Of a stretch of 64,000 nucleotides of DNA, positions 50,606-59,228 are shown one piece after another; the stretch's first letter is position 1, and every line of letters begins with the position of its first letter. Position numbers and translations under genes: made by a program. Source of the stretch: Flavobacterium tructae (lineage in GTDB: Bacteria; Bacteroidota; Bacteroidia; Flavobacteriales; Flavobacteriaceae); NCBI RefSeq assembly GCF_002217475.1, contig NZ_MUHH01000067.1:1-64000 (forward strand), in the 5' to 3' direction. Below the pieces are notes generated by a model, which saw only the letters and a list, made by a program, of their open reading frames with translations, had not been told where the DNA came from and did not search any database.

Positions 50606-52234
50606 ATGGATTTAAACTTCAATAAAAACGAAGATCACAATAAATTACTACTTTCTGAACTAAAACAAAAATTTGCTAAAGTAAAATTAGGAGGAGGCGA
50701 AAAACGTATTGAAAAACTACATGCTGAAGGTAAAATGACCGCACGCGAACGTATTGATTACTTGTTAGACGAAAATTCTAAAAGTATTGAAATCGGAGCT
50801 TTTGTTGGCGAAGGAATGTATGCCGAACATGGCGGCTGTCCGTCTGGAGGTGTTGTCATTAAAGTAGGATACATTAGAGGAAAACAATGCATAGTGGTAG
50901 CCAATGATGCTACCGTAAAAGCCGGTGCCTGGTTTCCAATTACCGGAAAGAAAAACCTGCGTGCACAGGAAATTGCCATGGAAAACCGATTGCCAATCAT
51001 TTATCTGGTAGACAGTGCCGGTGTTTATCTGCCCTTACAAGATGAAATTTTCCCTGATAAAGAACACTTCGGAAGAATCTTTAGAAACAATGCACAAATG
51101 AGCAGTATGGGAATCACCCAAATTGCTGCTGTAATGGGCAGCTGTGTTGCCGGAGGTGCTTACTTGCCTATTATGAGCGACGAGGCCTTAATTGTAGACA
51201 AAACGGGAAGTATTTTCCTTGCTGGAAGCTATTTGGTTAAAGCAGCCATTGGAGAAACTATCGACAATGAAACTTTGGGTGGTGCTACAACACATTGTGA
51301 AATTTCAGGTGTTACCGATTATAAAGCCAAAGATGATAAAGATGCCCTCGAAAAGATAAAAAACATCGTAGACAAAATCGGTGATTTTGATAAGGCCGGC
51401 TATAGCCGTATCAAAGCTGAAAAACCTGCTCTGGAACCTAAAGATATTTACGGAATCCTGCCAAAAGCGAGAAACGAGCAATATGATATGATGGAAATCA
51501 TCAATCGTCTGGTTGATAATTCAGAATTTGAAGCTTACAAAGAAGGTTACGGTCAGTCTCTAATTACCGGATATGCCAGAATTGACGGCTGGGCTGTTGG
51601 AATTATAGCCAACCAGAGAAAAGTAGTGAAAACTAAAAAAGGAGAAATGCAATTTGGAGGCGTAATTTATTCCGATAGTGCTGATAAAGCCACTCGTTTT
51701 ATTGCCAACTGCAATCAGAAGAAAATACCTTTAGTTTTTTTACAGGACGTTACCGGTTTTATGGTCGGATCAAAGTCAGAACATGGCGGAATTATAAAAG
51801 ACGGTGCTAAAATGGTAAATGCTGTAAGTAATTCGGTTGTTCCTAAATTTACCGTTATCGTTGGAAACTCTTACGGTGCCGGAAACTACGCAATGTGCGG
51901 AAAAGCTTATGATCCAAGATTAATTTTCGCCTGGCCAAGTGCCGAACTTGCGGTTATGGGTGGAACTCAGGCTGCGAAAGTACTTGCTCAAATCGAAGCT
52001 TCTTCACTAAAAGCAAAAGGAGAAATCGTAGACGAAGAAAAAGAAACGGAGCTGTTTAACAAAATAAAAGCACGTTATGATGCGCAAACTTCACCTTACT
52101 ATGCCGCTTCAAGATTGTGGACAGATGCTATTATTGATCCGCTTGACACCCGTACCTGGATTTCTATGGGAATTGAAGCCGCCAACCACGCTCCTATTCA
52201 AAAACCCTTTAATTTAGGAGTGATTCAGGTTTAA
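50606..52234 (+). CDS. Acyl-CoA carboxylase carboxyltransferase subunit (propionyl-CoA carboxylase beta type)
   Basis: 542 aa with both crotonase-like carboxyltransferase halves: KMTARERIDYLLDENS, the first acyl-CoA site (SVGITQIAAVMGSCVAGGAYLP-like, residues about 170-195), and the second with PLVFLQDVTGFMVGSKSEHGGIIKDGAKM and NSYGAGNYAMCGKAY. It moves CO2 from biotin to an acyl-CoA such as propionyl- or methylcrotonyl-CoA. The biotin carboxylase subunit is not in the window. The last 12 codons and stop are copied 724 bases downstream (see repeat). Confidence 0.9.
   Translation: MDLNFNKNEDHNKLLLSELKQKFAKVKLGGGEKRIEKLHAEGKMTARERIDYLLDENSKSIEIGAFVGEGMYAEHGGCPSGGVVIKVGYIRGKQCIVVANDATVKAGAWFPITGKKNLRAQEIAMENRLPIIYLVDSAGVYLPLQDEIFPDKEHFGRIFRNNAQMSSMGITQIAAVMGSCVAGGAYLPIMSDEALIVDKTGSIFLAGSYLVKAAIGETIDNETLGGATTHCEISGVTDYKAKDDKDALEKIKNIVDKIGDFDKAGYSRIKAEKPALEPKDIYGILPKARNEQYDMMEIINRLVDNSEFEAYKEGYGQSLITGYARIDGWAVGIIANQRKVVKTKKGEMQFGGVIYSDSADKATRFIANCNQKKIPLVFLQDVTGFMVGSKSEHGGIIKDGAKMVNAVSNSVVPKFTVIVGNSYGAGNYAMCGKAYDPRLIFAWPSAELAVMGGTQAAKVLAQIEASSLKAKGEIVDEEKETELFNKIKARYDAQTSPYYAASRLWTDAIIDPLDTRTWISMGIEAANHAPIQKPFNLGVIQV
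52196..52234 (+). repeat. 39-bp direct repeat, left copy (3' end of the carboxylase gene)
   Basis: The last 12 sense codons plus stop (reading IQKPFNLGVIQV). It is base-for-base the same as 52958-52996; the bases on both sides differ at once (T/A before, T/G after). Confidence 0.95.
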
Positions 52235-52283
52235 TTAAAAGAAGACTTAAACACCTTTCAAAAAAAATAGTTAAATACAAGAA

Positions 52284-52922
52284 ATGAAAAAACTACTATT
52301 CTTCTTTTTAATATTCTCAAATCAAATCAATTTTGCTCAGACAACCAATATATTCCCTACTGATGATAATGTCGGTATTGGCACTACAAACCCTTTTAGC
52401 AAACTTACCATTAGTGGTGAATTATCAAGTTTAACATCGCAAGTTAGTATTTTAAATACTCAAGGAGGACACGCAATAATTAGAGCAGGAATTAATGGAA
52501 TTACAAATCAGGGAATGACTTTTTTACTAGCTGATAGTAATGGCTCTAATCAACAAAACATAATGGTCTTTAGCGCATATGGCAATATTGGTATTGGTAC
52601 AGTAAATCCATCAAATAAATTAGATGTAAACGGCGCAATCCATTCGAAAGAAGTTAAAGTTGATATGAATGGTTGGTCAGATTTTGTTTTTAAGAAAGAG
52701 TATAACTTACCAACTCTTAAAGAAACTGAAAATTACATAAATAAAAATGGTCATCTGGAAAATATACCTTCTGAAAAAGATGTAATTGAAAATGGATTAA
52801 ACTTAGGAGAAATTAATGCTAAACTTCTTCAAAAAATTGAAGAATTAACTCTTCACTTGATTCAGCAAAATAAAAAAATCAATGATCTTGAAGAAAGGCT
52901 CCAAAAAGTAGAAAAAAATTAA
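52284..52922 (+). CDS. Secreted coiled-coil protein of the GIGTxxP/tail-fibre-like family
   Basis: 212 aa with signal peptide KLLFFFLIFSNQINFAQ. Two copies of the word NVGIGTTNPFSKL / NIGIGTVNPSNKLDVNGAI mark the family, often mis-named tail fibre or cell-wall anchor in Bacteroidetes. The C-terminal part (WSDFVFKKEYNLPTLKETENYI .. HLENIPSEKDVIENGLNLGEINAKLLQKIEELTLHLI) ends in a trimer-type coiled coil. No sorting domain is seen. It lies inside a 39-bp direct repeat and has lower G+C than the carboxylase gene, so it may have been inserted. Confidence 0.78.
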   Translation: MKKLLFFFLIFSNQINFAQTTNIFPTDDNVGIGTTNPFSKLTISGELSSLTSQVSILNTQGGHAIIRAGINGITNQGMTFLLADSNGSNQQNIMVFSAYGNIGIGTVNPSNKLDVNGAIHSKEVKVDMNGWSDFVFKKEYNLPTLKETENYINKNGHLENIPSEKDVIENGLNLGEINAKLLQKIEELTLHLIQQNKKINDLEERLQKVEKN

Positions 52923-52957
52923 AATTATCTTTTCACTTATTTGTAACCTGATTCTTA

Positions 52958-52996
52958 ATTCAAAAACCCTTTAATTTAGGAGTGATTCAGGTTTAA
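52958..52996 (+). repeat. 39-bp direct repeat, right copy
   Basis: An exact copy of the end of the carboxylase gene, in spacer DNA 35 bases after the coiled-coil gene. It has no reading frame of its own. With the left copy it encloses 723 bases that hold one gene. Confidence 0.95.
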
Positions 52997-53119
52997 GTTT
53001 TAAAACATTCCCATAAATGCGTTAAATAAAAAGTAAAAAACTTATTTTCAGCTACTTAAAAATAAATATATCATTAAAAATCAGTAACTTTAGTGAGTAA
53101 TTTTTAATCACATAGTATC

Positions 53120-53542
53120 ATGGAAAATGTAAAAAGCTTAAATAAATGGGCCAATTCGCACACTTATTTACCTGTAGATTTAGTACGTATTGTATTGGGT
53201 GTTTTTTTATTTATGAAAGGAGTTTCATTTGTAACGAATGTTCAGTATCTGCATGATTTGATTTCTCCTATTGATAAATTTGGCGGTGGAATGTTTCTTT
53301 TACATTACATCGCACCAGCCCACATGATTGGAGGTATCATGATTGTTTTCGGGCTGCTTACCCGTTGGGCAATAGCTGCTCAATTACCCATCCTTTTTGG
53401 GGCCGTTCTGATTAATTTTATGGGACACATGCATTCTGAAAGCTTGATTCTTGCAATTGTAGTTTTATTGGTTTGTGTGTTCTTTTTATTCTATGGAAGC
53501 GGAAAACACTCAGCTGACTATTATTTCAAAATGCAACAATAA
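53120..53542 (+). CDS. DoxX-family membrane protein
   Basis: 140 aa with four membrane segments: VDLVRIVLGVFLFMKGVSFV, LHYIAPAHMIGGIMIVFGLL, AAQLPILFGAVLINFMG and LILAIVVLLVCVFFLFYGSG. The R-x-x-LG-x-x-x-x-x-KG start is the DoxX/SURF4-like mark. The role of these proteins is poorly known. It is a single gene. Confidence 0.8.
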   Translation: MENVKSLNKWANSHTYLPVDLVRIVLGVFLFMKGVSFVTNVQYLHDLISPIDKFGGGMFLLHYIAPAHMIGGIMIVFGLLTRWAIAAQLPILFGAVLINFMGHMHSESLILAIVVLLVCVFFLFYGSGKHSADYYFKMQQ

Positions 53543-53663
53543 CTTTGTTTTATCCTCAACTGTACCAATTAAAAGTTGAGGATAAAATAATTAGCCCCTT
53601 TCCAAACGTTAATTAATCCTTTAAAATTTCTTTAATTGTCTTTTAAGAGTTAAATTCGCGACC

Positions 53664-54011
53664 ATGAATTGGATTCGTAAGGCTGTTGCTTTTTTATCAC
53701 TTTTGATCATCACTTTTTTTGCCACTCAGGCAAACGAGTCTGTTGTTGACAAAAGTGAAAGTAAAAAAACAGACACTACTTTTTCTATCGACTATACCGA
53801 CTCTTTGGCTTTTATTCAGCCACAAACCGGTTATCATCTGATAGGGAATATCAAAACCAATCCTTCCGGTTTAATCAAATGGTTTGACTCTTTATTGGTC
53901 ACTGTTCCTCAGCATCAGGCCTTAAATACTGCCTCAAACTTTGCCAATCAATTTAGCACTCAGAGCAAAAAGGTTCTTTTAATGCTCTACCCCTTCCATT
54001 TTTTCTGGTAG
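53664..54011 (+). CDS. Small exported protein of unknown function
   Basis: 115 aa. It has a hydrophobic leader (AVAFLSLLIITFFATQA), then a Ser/Asp/Lys-rich part and a C-terminal half (YHLIGNIKTNPSGLIKWFDSLLVTVPQHQAL) ending in an aromatic LYPFHFFW. I do not recognise it. It lies between DoxX and the 156-aa membrane protein, each with separate spacing of over 100 bases, so an operon is doubtful. Confidence 0.55.
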   Translation: MNWIRKAVAFLSLLIITFFATQANESVVDKSESKKTDTTFSIDYTDSLAFIQPQTGYHLIGNIKTNPSGLIKWFDSLLVTVPQHQALNTASNFANQFSTQSKKVLLMLYPFHFFW

Positions 54012-54122
54012 ATTACTTTATGAATTTTTAATCGAAAAGATCTTTCTTTTCCCAATTATTAAGCCGTTTTCAATCTGAAAACTGTTTACTATTTCATATC
54101 AATTTATCAAATTTTAAAACAA

Positions 54123-54593
54123 ATGGAAACAAGTGTAACCATAATTGGTATTGTGATCGCCATCATAGTAGCCATTCCTATTTATTTTTCAGCACGTTCA
54201 AACGCTGCCAACAAATCTAAAATCCTAAACATAAAAAAGAGATTCAATCCAACACATCCGGAAAACTTTGATCTGACTGAATCTCAAAGTAATAAAACAC
54301 TAACAATTGATCAGAAGGATAAAAAATTCGTTCTGATGAATTTCAATCCCAATCAGGAAGAATCTACTTATGTTGATTTAAAAAATGTCTCTTCCTGCAA
54401 ATTAGCACTAACGACCGACGGAAACTCGGATACCATACTAAAAATCGATTTTGAATTTCTGGACAAAGAAACTTCTAAAAAAAATACAATTGCTTTCTAT
54501 GATTTCGACGATGACCGTATTAAACAAATAAGTGCTTATCAAGATCATGTGTTTGCGAAAAAATGGCTTAAAATCATACAGGATTCTATTTAA
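54123..54593 (+). CDS. Single-pass membrane protein of unknown function
   Basis: 156 aa. The N-terminus (TSVTIIGIVIAIIVAIPIYFSA) is a membrane anchor with little outside it. The rest is a small cytosolic alpha/beta domain (LTIDQKDKKFVLMNFNPNQEESTYVDLKNVSSCKLAL .. KIDFEFLDKETSKK) of PH-like spacing, and it ends in a helix. I do not recognise the family. A terminator follows. Confidence 0.6.
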   Translation: METSVTIIGIVIAIIVAIPIYFSARSNAANKSKILNIKKRFNPTHPENFDLTESQSNKTLTIDQKDKKFVLMNFNPNQEESTYVDLKNVSSCKLALTTDGNSDTILKIDFEFLDKETSKKNTIAFYDFDDDRIKQISAYQDHVFAKKWLKIIQDSI

Positions 54594-54614
54594 ATGTTAG
54601 TTATTTAATTCACT

Positions 54615-54642
54615 AAAAGAGGCTCGTTTTGAGTCTCTTTTT
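54615..54642 (+). terminator. Terminator before hemN
   Basis: AAAAGAGGCTC pairs with GAGTCTCTTTT (one G-T pair) around a 5-base loop, then further T. Confidence 0.75.
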
Positions 54643-54648
54643 TTTTAC

Positions 54649-54692
54649 ATGATATTTGTCATTTTATTTTCGACAGCAGTGCTCTAATTTTG
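54649..54692 (+). promoter_or_regulatory. hemN promoter with FNR-like dyad
   Basis: ATGATATTTGTCAT (54649-54662) is a dyad of the ATGATnnnnATCAT type with one mismatch, close to the FNR consensus TTGATnnnnATCAA. Its centre is 33 bases from the centre of TAATTTTG (54685-54692), a fit to TAnnTTTG. No -33 TTG is found at normal spacing, as expected for an activator-dependent promoter. A short GAGGAT/ATCCTC hairpin lies in the 5' leader. Confidence 0.6.
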
Positions 54693-54712
54693 AGGATCCA
54701 AAATCCTCTTTT

Positions 54713-56077
54713 ATGAAAATTTCATTAACGCAAAAATACAACGTTCCCGGTCCAAGATATACCAGTTATCCTACGGTTCCTTATTGGAATGAAGATAATT
54801 TTAATGAACAAAAATGGATTACATCATTCCGGAGGGCTTTTGCAGAGAGCAATTCTCAAAACGGAATCAGTTTGTACATTCACCTGCCTTTCTGTGAAAG
54901 TTTATGTACTTTTTGTGGATGCAACAAACGAATTACTAAAAATCATAATGTTGAAGAAACTTATATAAAAGCTCTTTTGAAAGAATGGAGTTTATATTGT
55001 AATTTACTTCCGGAAAAACCACTTATAAAAGAGATCCATTTGGGTGGCGGAACTCCAACTTTCTTCTCTGTAAACAATCTGGAACAGCTTATCAATGGTA
55101 TTTTTAAAAATGCCCGAAAAGCCGAAAATCACGAGTTTAGTTTTGAAGGCCATCCGAACAATACCACTTACGAACAGCTTAAAAAGTTATATTATTTAGG
55201 TTTTCGAAGGGTAAGTTTTGGTGTTCAGGATTATGCCGAAAAGGTACAAAAAGCGATTCACAGGATCCAGCCTTTTCACAATGTGGCAAAAGTTACCTTT
55301 TGGGCCAAAGAAATAGGATATACCTCAATTGGTCATGATATTATATTTGGTCTGCCTTTTCAAACGGTAGAAAATGTTATTGATACTGTTGAAAAAACGA
55401 ACTCCTTAAAACCGGATCGTCTGGCATTTTACAGTTATGCTCATGTGCCCTGGATCAAAGGCAATGGCCAACGTGGATTTAATGACGAAAACATTCCGAA
55501 AGATGCCGAGAAAAGAAAACTATATGAAGTCGGCAAACAATTGCTGGGACAAAATGGCTATCATGAAATTGGAATGGATCATTTTGCCTTCGCCTCCGAC
55601 AGTTTATACAAAGCGGCGCAAAATAAAAAACTACACCGAAACTTTATGGGCTATAGCGCCTCAAAAACGCAGCTTATGATAGGCTTAGGCGTTTCCTCTA
55701 TTAGCGACAGCTGGTATAGTTTTGCCCAAAATACCAAAACCCTGGAAGAATATTACCAATTATTGGAATCAGACAAACTACCAGTGGTGAAAGGCCATAT
55801 TCTCGATGATGAAGATCTCATCATCCGAAAACATATTTTAAACTTAACCTGTGAATTTGAAACTTCCTGGGGTGATGAATCTTTGTATTTCAAAGAAATT
55901 CCAGCGGTTTTATCCGATTTAAAAGAAATGGAAAACGATCAGTTAATTGTAATTGAAGAAAATAAAATTAAGATTACCGAAGCAGGAAAACCTTTTGTAC
56001 GTAACATTTGTATGGCTTTCGATCTGCATTTAAAAAGAAAATCTCCGGAAACAAACCTCTTTTCTATGACGGTTTAA
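54713..56077 (+). CDS. hemN: Oxygen-independent coproporphyrinogen III dehydrogenase
   Basis: 454 aa from the ATG at 54713; the ATG at 54656 would lie upstream of the promoter box. It is a radical SAM enzyme: YNVPGPRYTSYPTVPYW at the start, then the FeS motif in YIHLPFCESLCTFCGCN (CxxxCxxCxC), HLGGGTPTF, and RVSFGVQD. It forms protoporphyrinogen without oxygen, so it is needed for haem when oxygen is low. It lies tail-to-tail with the cbb3 oxidase cluster and shares its dyad. Confidence 0.94.
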   Translation: MKISLTQKYNVPGPRYTSYPTVPYWNEDNFNEQKWITSFRRAFAESNSQNGISLYIHLPFCESLCTFCGCNKRITKNHNVEETYIKALLKEWSLYCNLLPEKPLIKEIHLGGGTPTFFSVNNLEQLINGIFKNARKAENHEFSFEGHPNNTTYEQLKKLYYLGFRRVSFGVQDYAEKVQKAIHRIQPFHNVAKVTFWAKEIGYTSIGHDIIFGLPFQTVENVIDTVEKTNSLKPDRLAFYSYAHVPWIKGNGQRGFNDENIPKDAEKRKLYEVGKQLLGQNGYHEIGMDHFAFASDSLYKAAQNKKLHRNFMGYSASKTQLMIGLGVSSISDSWYSFAQNTKTLEEYYQLLESDKLPVVKGHILDDEDLIIRKHILNLTCEFETSWGDESLYFKEIPAVLSDLKEMENDQLIVIEENKIKITEAGKPFVRNICMAFDLHLKRKSPETNLFSMTV

Positions 56078-56531
56078 ATTGCTATGAAGGAGCATTAATA
56101 ATAGTATTCTGCGGAGTACTGTGAACGATCGGGATAGTTGTTTACACCCTAAAAGGGTAAAACTAAAGTATAACAAAAAACATCTTTCCCGCTTTCTATG
56201 AAATCCTCTAAGAAATTGTATGATTTTTATTAGAATCAGCATGATTTGCGGAGGCTCTTGCCCTTTCAGGGCAATTCTGTATCTTTATCTAACTCATAGT
56301 GCGTTGCACTATGCTTATTCTTTTGGGCTTTCAGCCCATATCTGTTTCAAACATTTAAACCCGGGGAAGAAAATTCTAATTAAGATCAACTCCCTTAAAA
56401 TGGTATTTCATCTGATATTAATAACTCTTAAGATTAAGGAGCGAACCTTTATAATCACATTTTTTTATCAGTTTACAACTTTTTCTGCTACTCTGCTTTT
56501 AATGCTACACAATTTTTCGCATGATCTCCTT
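56078..56531. repeat. Spacer with an array of small hairpins, no gene
   Basis: Four short palindromes with 3-base loops: ACCCT-AAA-AGGGT (56146-56158), TTGCCCT-TTC-AGGGCAA (56258-56274), CATAGTGC-GTT-GCACTATG (56295-56313) and TGGGCT-TTC-AGCCCA (56324-56338). The last three are within 81 bases. A frame of over 100 codons runs through them but is made of repeat sequence only. The hairpins may end the convergent hemN and TauE/SafE-like transcripts. Confidence 0.65.
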
Positions 56532-57233
56532 TTAATGACAATTAGGAGTCGACTGAACAAACAAACTCATATTGGATGGAGAAATGTAAGGAATTCCGAG
56601 ACCTAGTCCTCTCAGGATAAATAATACTCCGATAATAACAGCAACATAAGGAATTGCTTTCTGAATCTTATTTCGGAATGGGAGTTTAATTAATGAATTG
56701 ACATACACAACAACCGTCATTAACGGTACCGTTCCTAAACCGAACAATAGCATATACAGCACTCCTAAACTAGCGCTTTGCATGGCTATAGCTCCAAATA
56801 AGGCTACATAAACCATTCCGCAAGGCAAGAAGCCATTCAACAGTCCGATTGTAAAGAGAGATTTGTAGCTCCTGTCTTTAAATTGATTCCCTAAGCTTGA
56901 TTTTACCCGGGAGATAATTTTATAGACCGGCTTGGAAAAGTTGTATTTAGAAAAAGCCTTTTCTGGAATTAGAACAACGACTATCATCGCCAAACCAATA
57001 AAAATGGACATTTTTTGCTGAAGTCCGGCCAAAAAGAATCCTCTTCCTAATAAACCAAAAATAAGTCCAATAGTTGCGTACGCAGTCAATCGGCCTAAAT
57101 GATAGGTAATAATCTGAGTTACCTTTTTAGCCTCATTTTGTCGGTCCACAGGCAACATCATAGCAATTGGACCGCACATTCCGATACAGTGTAAACTGCT
57201 GATTAATCCAAATATGAAAGCGGAATACAACAT
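56532..57233 (-). CDS. TauE/SafE (DsbD_2-like) membrane protein of the cbb3 cluster
   Basis: 233 aa, six or so membrane segments. The start LISSLHCIGMCGPIAMMLP and the middle GLLNGFLPCGMVYVALFGA hold the paired Cys motifs of the DsbD-transmembrane-like branch (often labelled sulfite exporter TauE/SafE). Members beside ccoGHIS are thought to help copper or thiol supply to the oxidase. It is the last gene of the cco run, 111 bases after ccoH. Confidence 0.82.
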   Translation of the reverse strand: MLYSAFIFGLISSLHCIGMCGPIAMMLPVDRQNEAKKVTQIITYHLGRLTAYATIGLIFGLLGRGFFLAGLQQKMSIFIGLAMIVVVLIPEKAFSKYNFSKPVYKIISRVKSSLGNQFKDRSYKSLFTIGLLNGFLPCGMVYVALFGAIAMQSASLGVLYMLLFGLGTVPLMTVVVYVNSLIKLPFRNKIQKAIPYVAVIIGVLFILRGLGLGIPYISPSNMSLFVQSTPNCH

Positions 57234-57344
57234 CTTTTTAGTTTTTTGATACAGCTTGCTTTACTATTGCTAAGTAAAACTGCTGTGCGAATAAAGACAA
57301 AATCAACTGAAAAGGAATCTTTTCAATTGATCGGTCTTAAAATA

Positions 57345-57794
57345 TTAATTTACATAGATTACCTCTTTAGACAGGTATTTTTTTCCTCCATACTGCCATT
57401 CCATATTGACATCCCAACGTCCTTTCACGAGTTTGTTTTTCGGAATTAACAACGCTGAGTTTGTTAAAGCAATTTGGGTATTAAAATCAAATTTCTTATT
57501 TGACGGACGGTACAACAGTATGTTACCTTTGACTTTATCGTTTTCAAAAACGGCAGGAAAAACTATTTCAACTCCATCTTTATGATAGGCAATTGAAGGT
57601 TTTTGCTGTAAATCCTGAGCGTTTTGAATACGTGCCATTTCTTCCTGAAAATGTGAATCATGCTTATAGTATTCTTCGACAACTAAATCATTGTCGTATT
57701 TACTATTCGATTGTACTTCAAAAACAAAATATAAAATGAAACTCATAAACAATGCAAATGCAATGACAATTCCGGTACCCCAATTTATTTTCAT
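57345..57794 (-). CDS. ccoH: CcoH/FixH-like cbb3 oxidase assembly protein
   Basis: 149 aa. One N-terminal membrane segment (GTGIVIAFALFMSFILYFVFEVQ) and the FixH signature YDNDLVVEEYYKHDSHFQEEMARIQNAQ, then an outside beta-domain (VKGNILLYRPSNKKFDF, WDVNMEWQYGGKKY). It helps assembly of the cbb3 oxidase. It begins 11 bases after ccoG in the same run. Confidence 0.88.
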   Translation of the reverse strand: MKINWGTGIVIAFALFMSFILYFVFEVQSNSKYDNDLVVEEYYKHDSHFQEEMARIQNAQDLQQKPSIAYHKDGVEIVFPAVFENDKVKGNILLYRPSNKKFDFNTQIALTNSALLIPKNKLVKGRWDVNMEWQYGGKKYLSKEVIYVN

Positions 57795-57805
57795 AATTGT
57801 ATTTT

Positions 57806-59224
57806 TTAATTAAAACTTCGCGGACCTAAAAAGTTAGTGGTAGTGGTTTCCAGCAGCTCTTTACCATTATAAACCCCTATTTTAACTTTCGTTTTATCGC
57901 TCTCCAGAAGTACTTCGTCTATTTCTATGAACAATGTTCCTTGCGAAATGCCTTCTTTAACTACTTTAAAATGCGTTTTTCCCACATTTTTAATTTCACC
58001 TTTTTGATCGATTAGCTCAAAATGAATATCATTATAATCTTTCATTGTCTTATTGACAATTTTGTAGGTATACACATTACTTATTTTATCTCCTTTGTGC
58101 TGAAAAAGCTGTCCTGGTAAACGTAGAATAATAGCCTGAACATCGGTTCTTAAAAACAACATTCCAACAAATACACTTAACAGAATAAACAAAACGGCTG
58201 TATATCCTTTCATTCTTGTGGTGAACTTAAAAGGAGCTTTTTTCTCGATCTCGTCTTCAGACGCGTAACGAATAAGTCCTTTAGGTAAACCAACATTTTC
58301 CATGATGGAGTCACATTCATCAATACAGGCTGTACAGTTTGTACATTCCAGCTGTGTTCCGTTTCTAATGTCGATACCCATCGGGCAAACGTGTACGCAT
58401 TGATGACAATCGATACAATCTCCTTTTCCGGTTAAGGCTCTGTCTTCTTTTTTACTGAATTTGGCTCGGCCTTCCTCCTTTTCTCCACGTACAAAATCAT
58501 ACGCCACATTGATTGACTTATTGTCCAGCAGTACTCCTTGCAAACGCCCGTAAGGACAAGCAATGATACATACCTGCTCTCGGAACCAGACAAACACGAA
58601 ATAGAAGACTCCCGTAAAAATAAGCAACGCTATAAAATTACTGGCTTGCTGAATTGGTCCTTGCTCTACCATCAGAAAAAGTTCGTCACTTCCAACCAGA
58701 TAGGCTAGAAACACATTGGCAATTCCGAAAGAAATTAAGAAAAAGAGAGTCCATTTAATACCTCTTTTTCGGATTTTCTCCGCGTTCCATTCCTGTTTTG
58801 CAAGTCGCATTTGTGCACCGCGATCTCCATCAATCCAATATTCAATTCGCCTGAAGACCATCTCAAGAAAAATAGTCTGCGGACAAATCCATCCGCAAAA
58901 AATCCTTCCAAAAACGACTGTAAATAAGATGATAAATACAACACCCACCAACATTGAGATCACAAAGAGATAAAAATCCTGTGGCCAGAATGGAAACCCA
59001 AATATATTGAAACGTCGTTCGATAATGTTGAACATCATAAACTGGTTTCCATTTATTTTTATAAACGGATTCGCAATTAAAATCGCCAACAAAACATAAC
59101 TGACTATTTTCCGGTATTCATAAAACTTACCAGACGGTTTTTTAGGAAAAATAAACTTTCTCTTACCGCCTTCATCAATGGTTCCAATGGTATCTCTAAA
59201 AGCTTCGTCTGGTAAATTTGACAT
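57806..59224 (-). CDS. ccoG: CcoG/RdxA-type polyferredoxin, cbb3 oxidase assembly
   Basis: 472 aa. It has five or so membrane segments, a CGWICPQ motif and CIIACPYGRLQG, then two [4Fe-4S] ferredoxin motifs (CIDCHQCVHVCPMGID and CTNCTACIDECDSIM) and a C-terminal Ig-like domain outside the cell (TYKIVNKTMKDYNDIHFELI). CcoG is reported to act in copper reduction for the oxidase. The start is four bases after the ccoP stop. Confidence 0.93.
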   Translation of the reverse strand: MSNLPDEAFRDTIGTIDEGGKRKFIFPKKPSGKFYEYRKIVSYVLLAILIANPFIKINGNQFMMFNIIERRFNIFGFPFWPQDFYLFVISMLVGVVFIILFTVVFGRIFCGWICPQTIFLEMVFRRIEYWIDGDRGAQMRLAKQEWNAEKIRKRGIKWTLFFLISFGIANVFLAYLVGSDELFLMVEQGPIQQASNFIALLIFTGVFYFVFVWFREQVCIIACPYGRLQGVLLDNKSINVAYDFVRGEKEEGRAKFSKKEDRALTGKGDCIDCHQCVHVCPMGIDIRNGTQLECTNCTACIDECDSIMENVGLPKGLIRYASEDEIEKKAPFKFTTRMKGYTAVLFILLSVFVGMLFLRTDVQAIILRLPGQLFQHKGDKISNVYTYKIVNKTMKDYNDIHFELIDQKGEIKNVGKTHFKVVKEGISQGTLFIEIDEVLLESDKTKVKIGVYNGKELLETTTTNFLGPRSFN

Positions 59225-59228
59225 GGTA

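Noticed and set aside
52284..52922. A prophage remnant because of tail-fibre-like GIGTxxP words
   Set aside because: It has a signal peptide and no other phage genes are near; the family is a common secreted one in Bacteroidetes.
56220..56606. A 128-codon plus-strand frame between hemN and the TauE/SafE-like gene
   Set aside because: It reads through the hairpin array and the end of the opposite gene, and shows no domain or codon pattern of a real protein.
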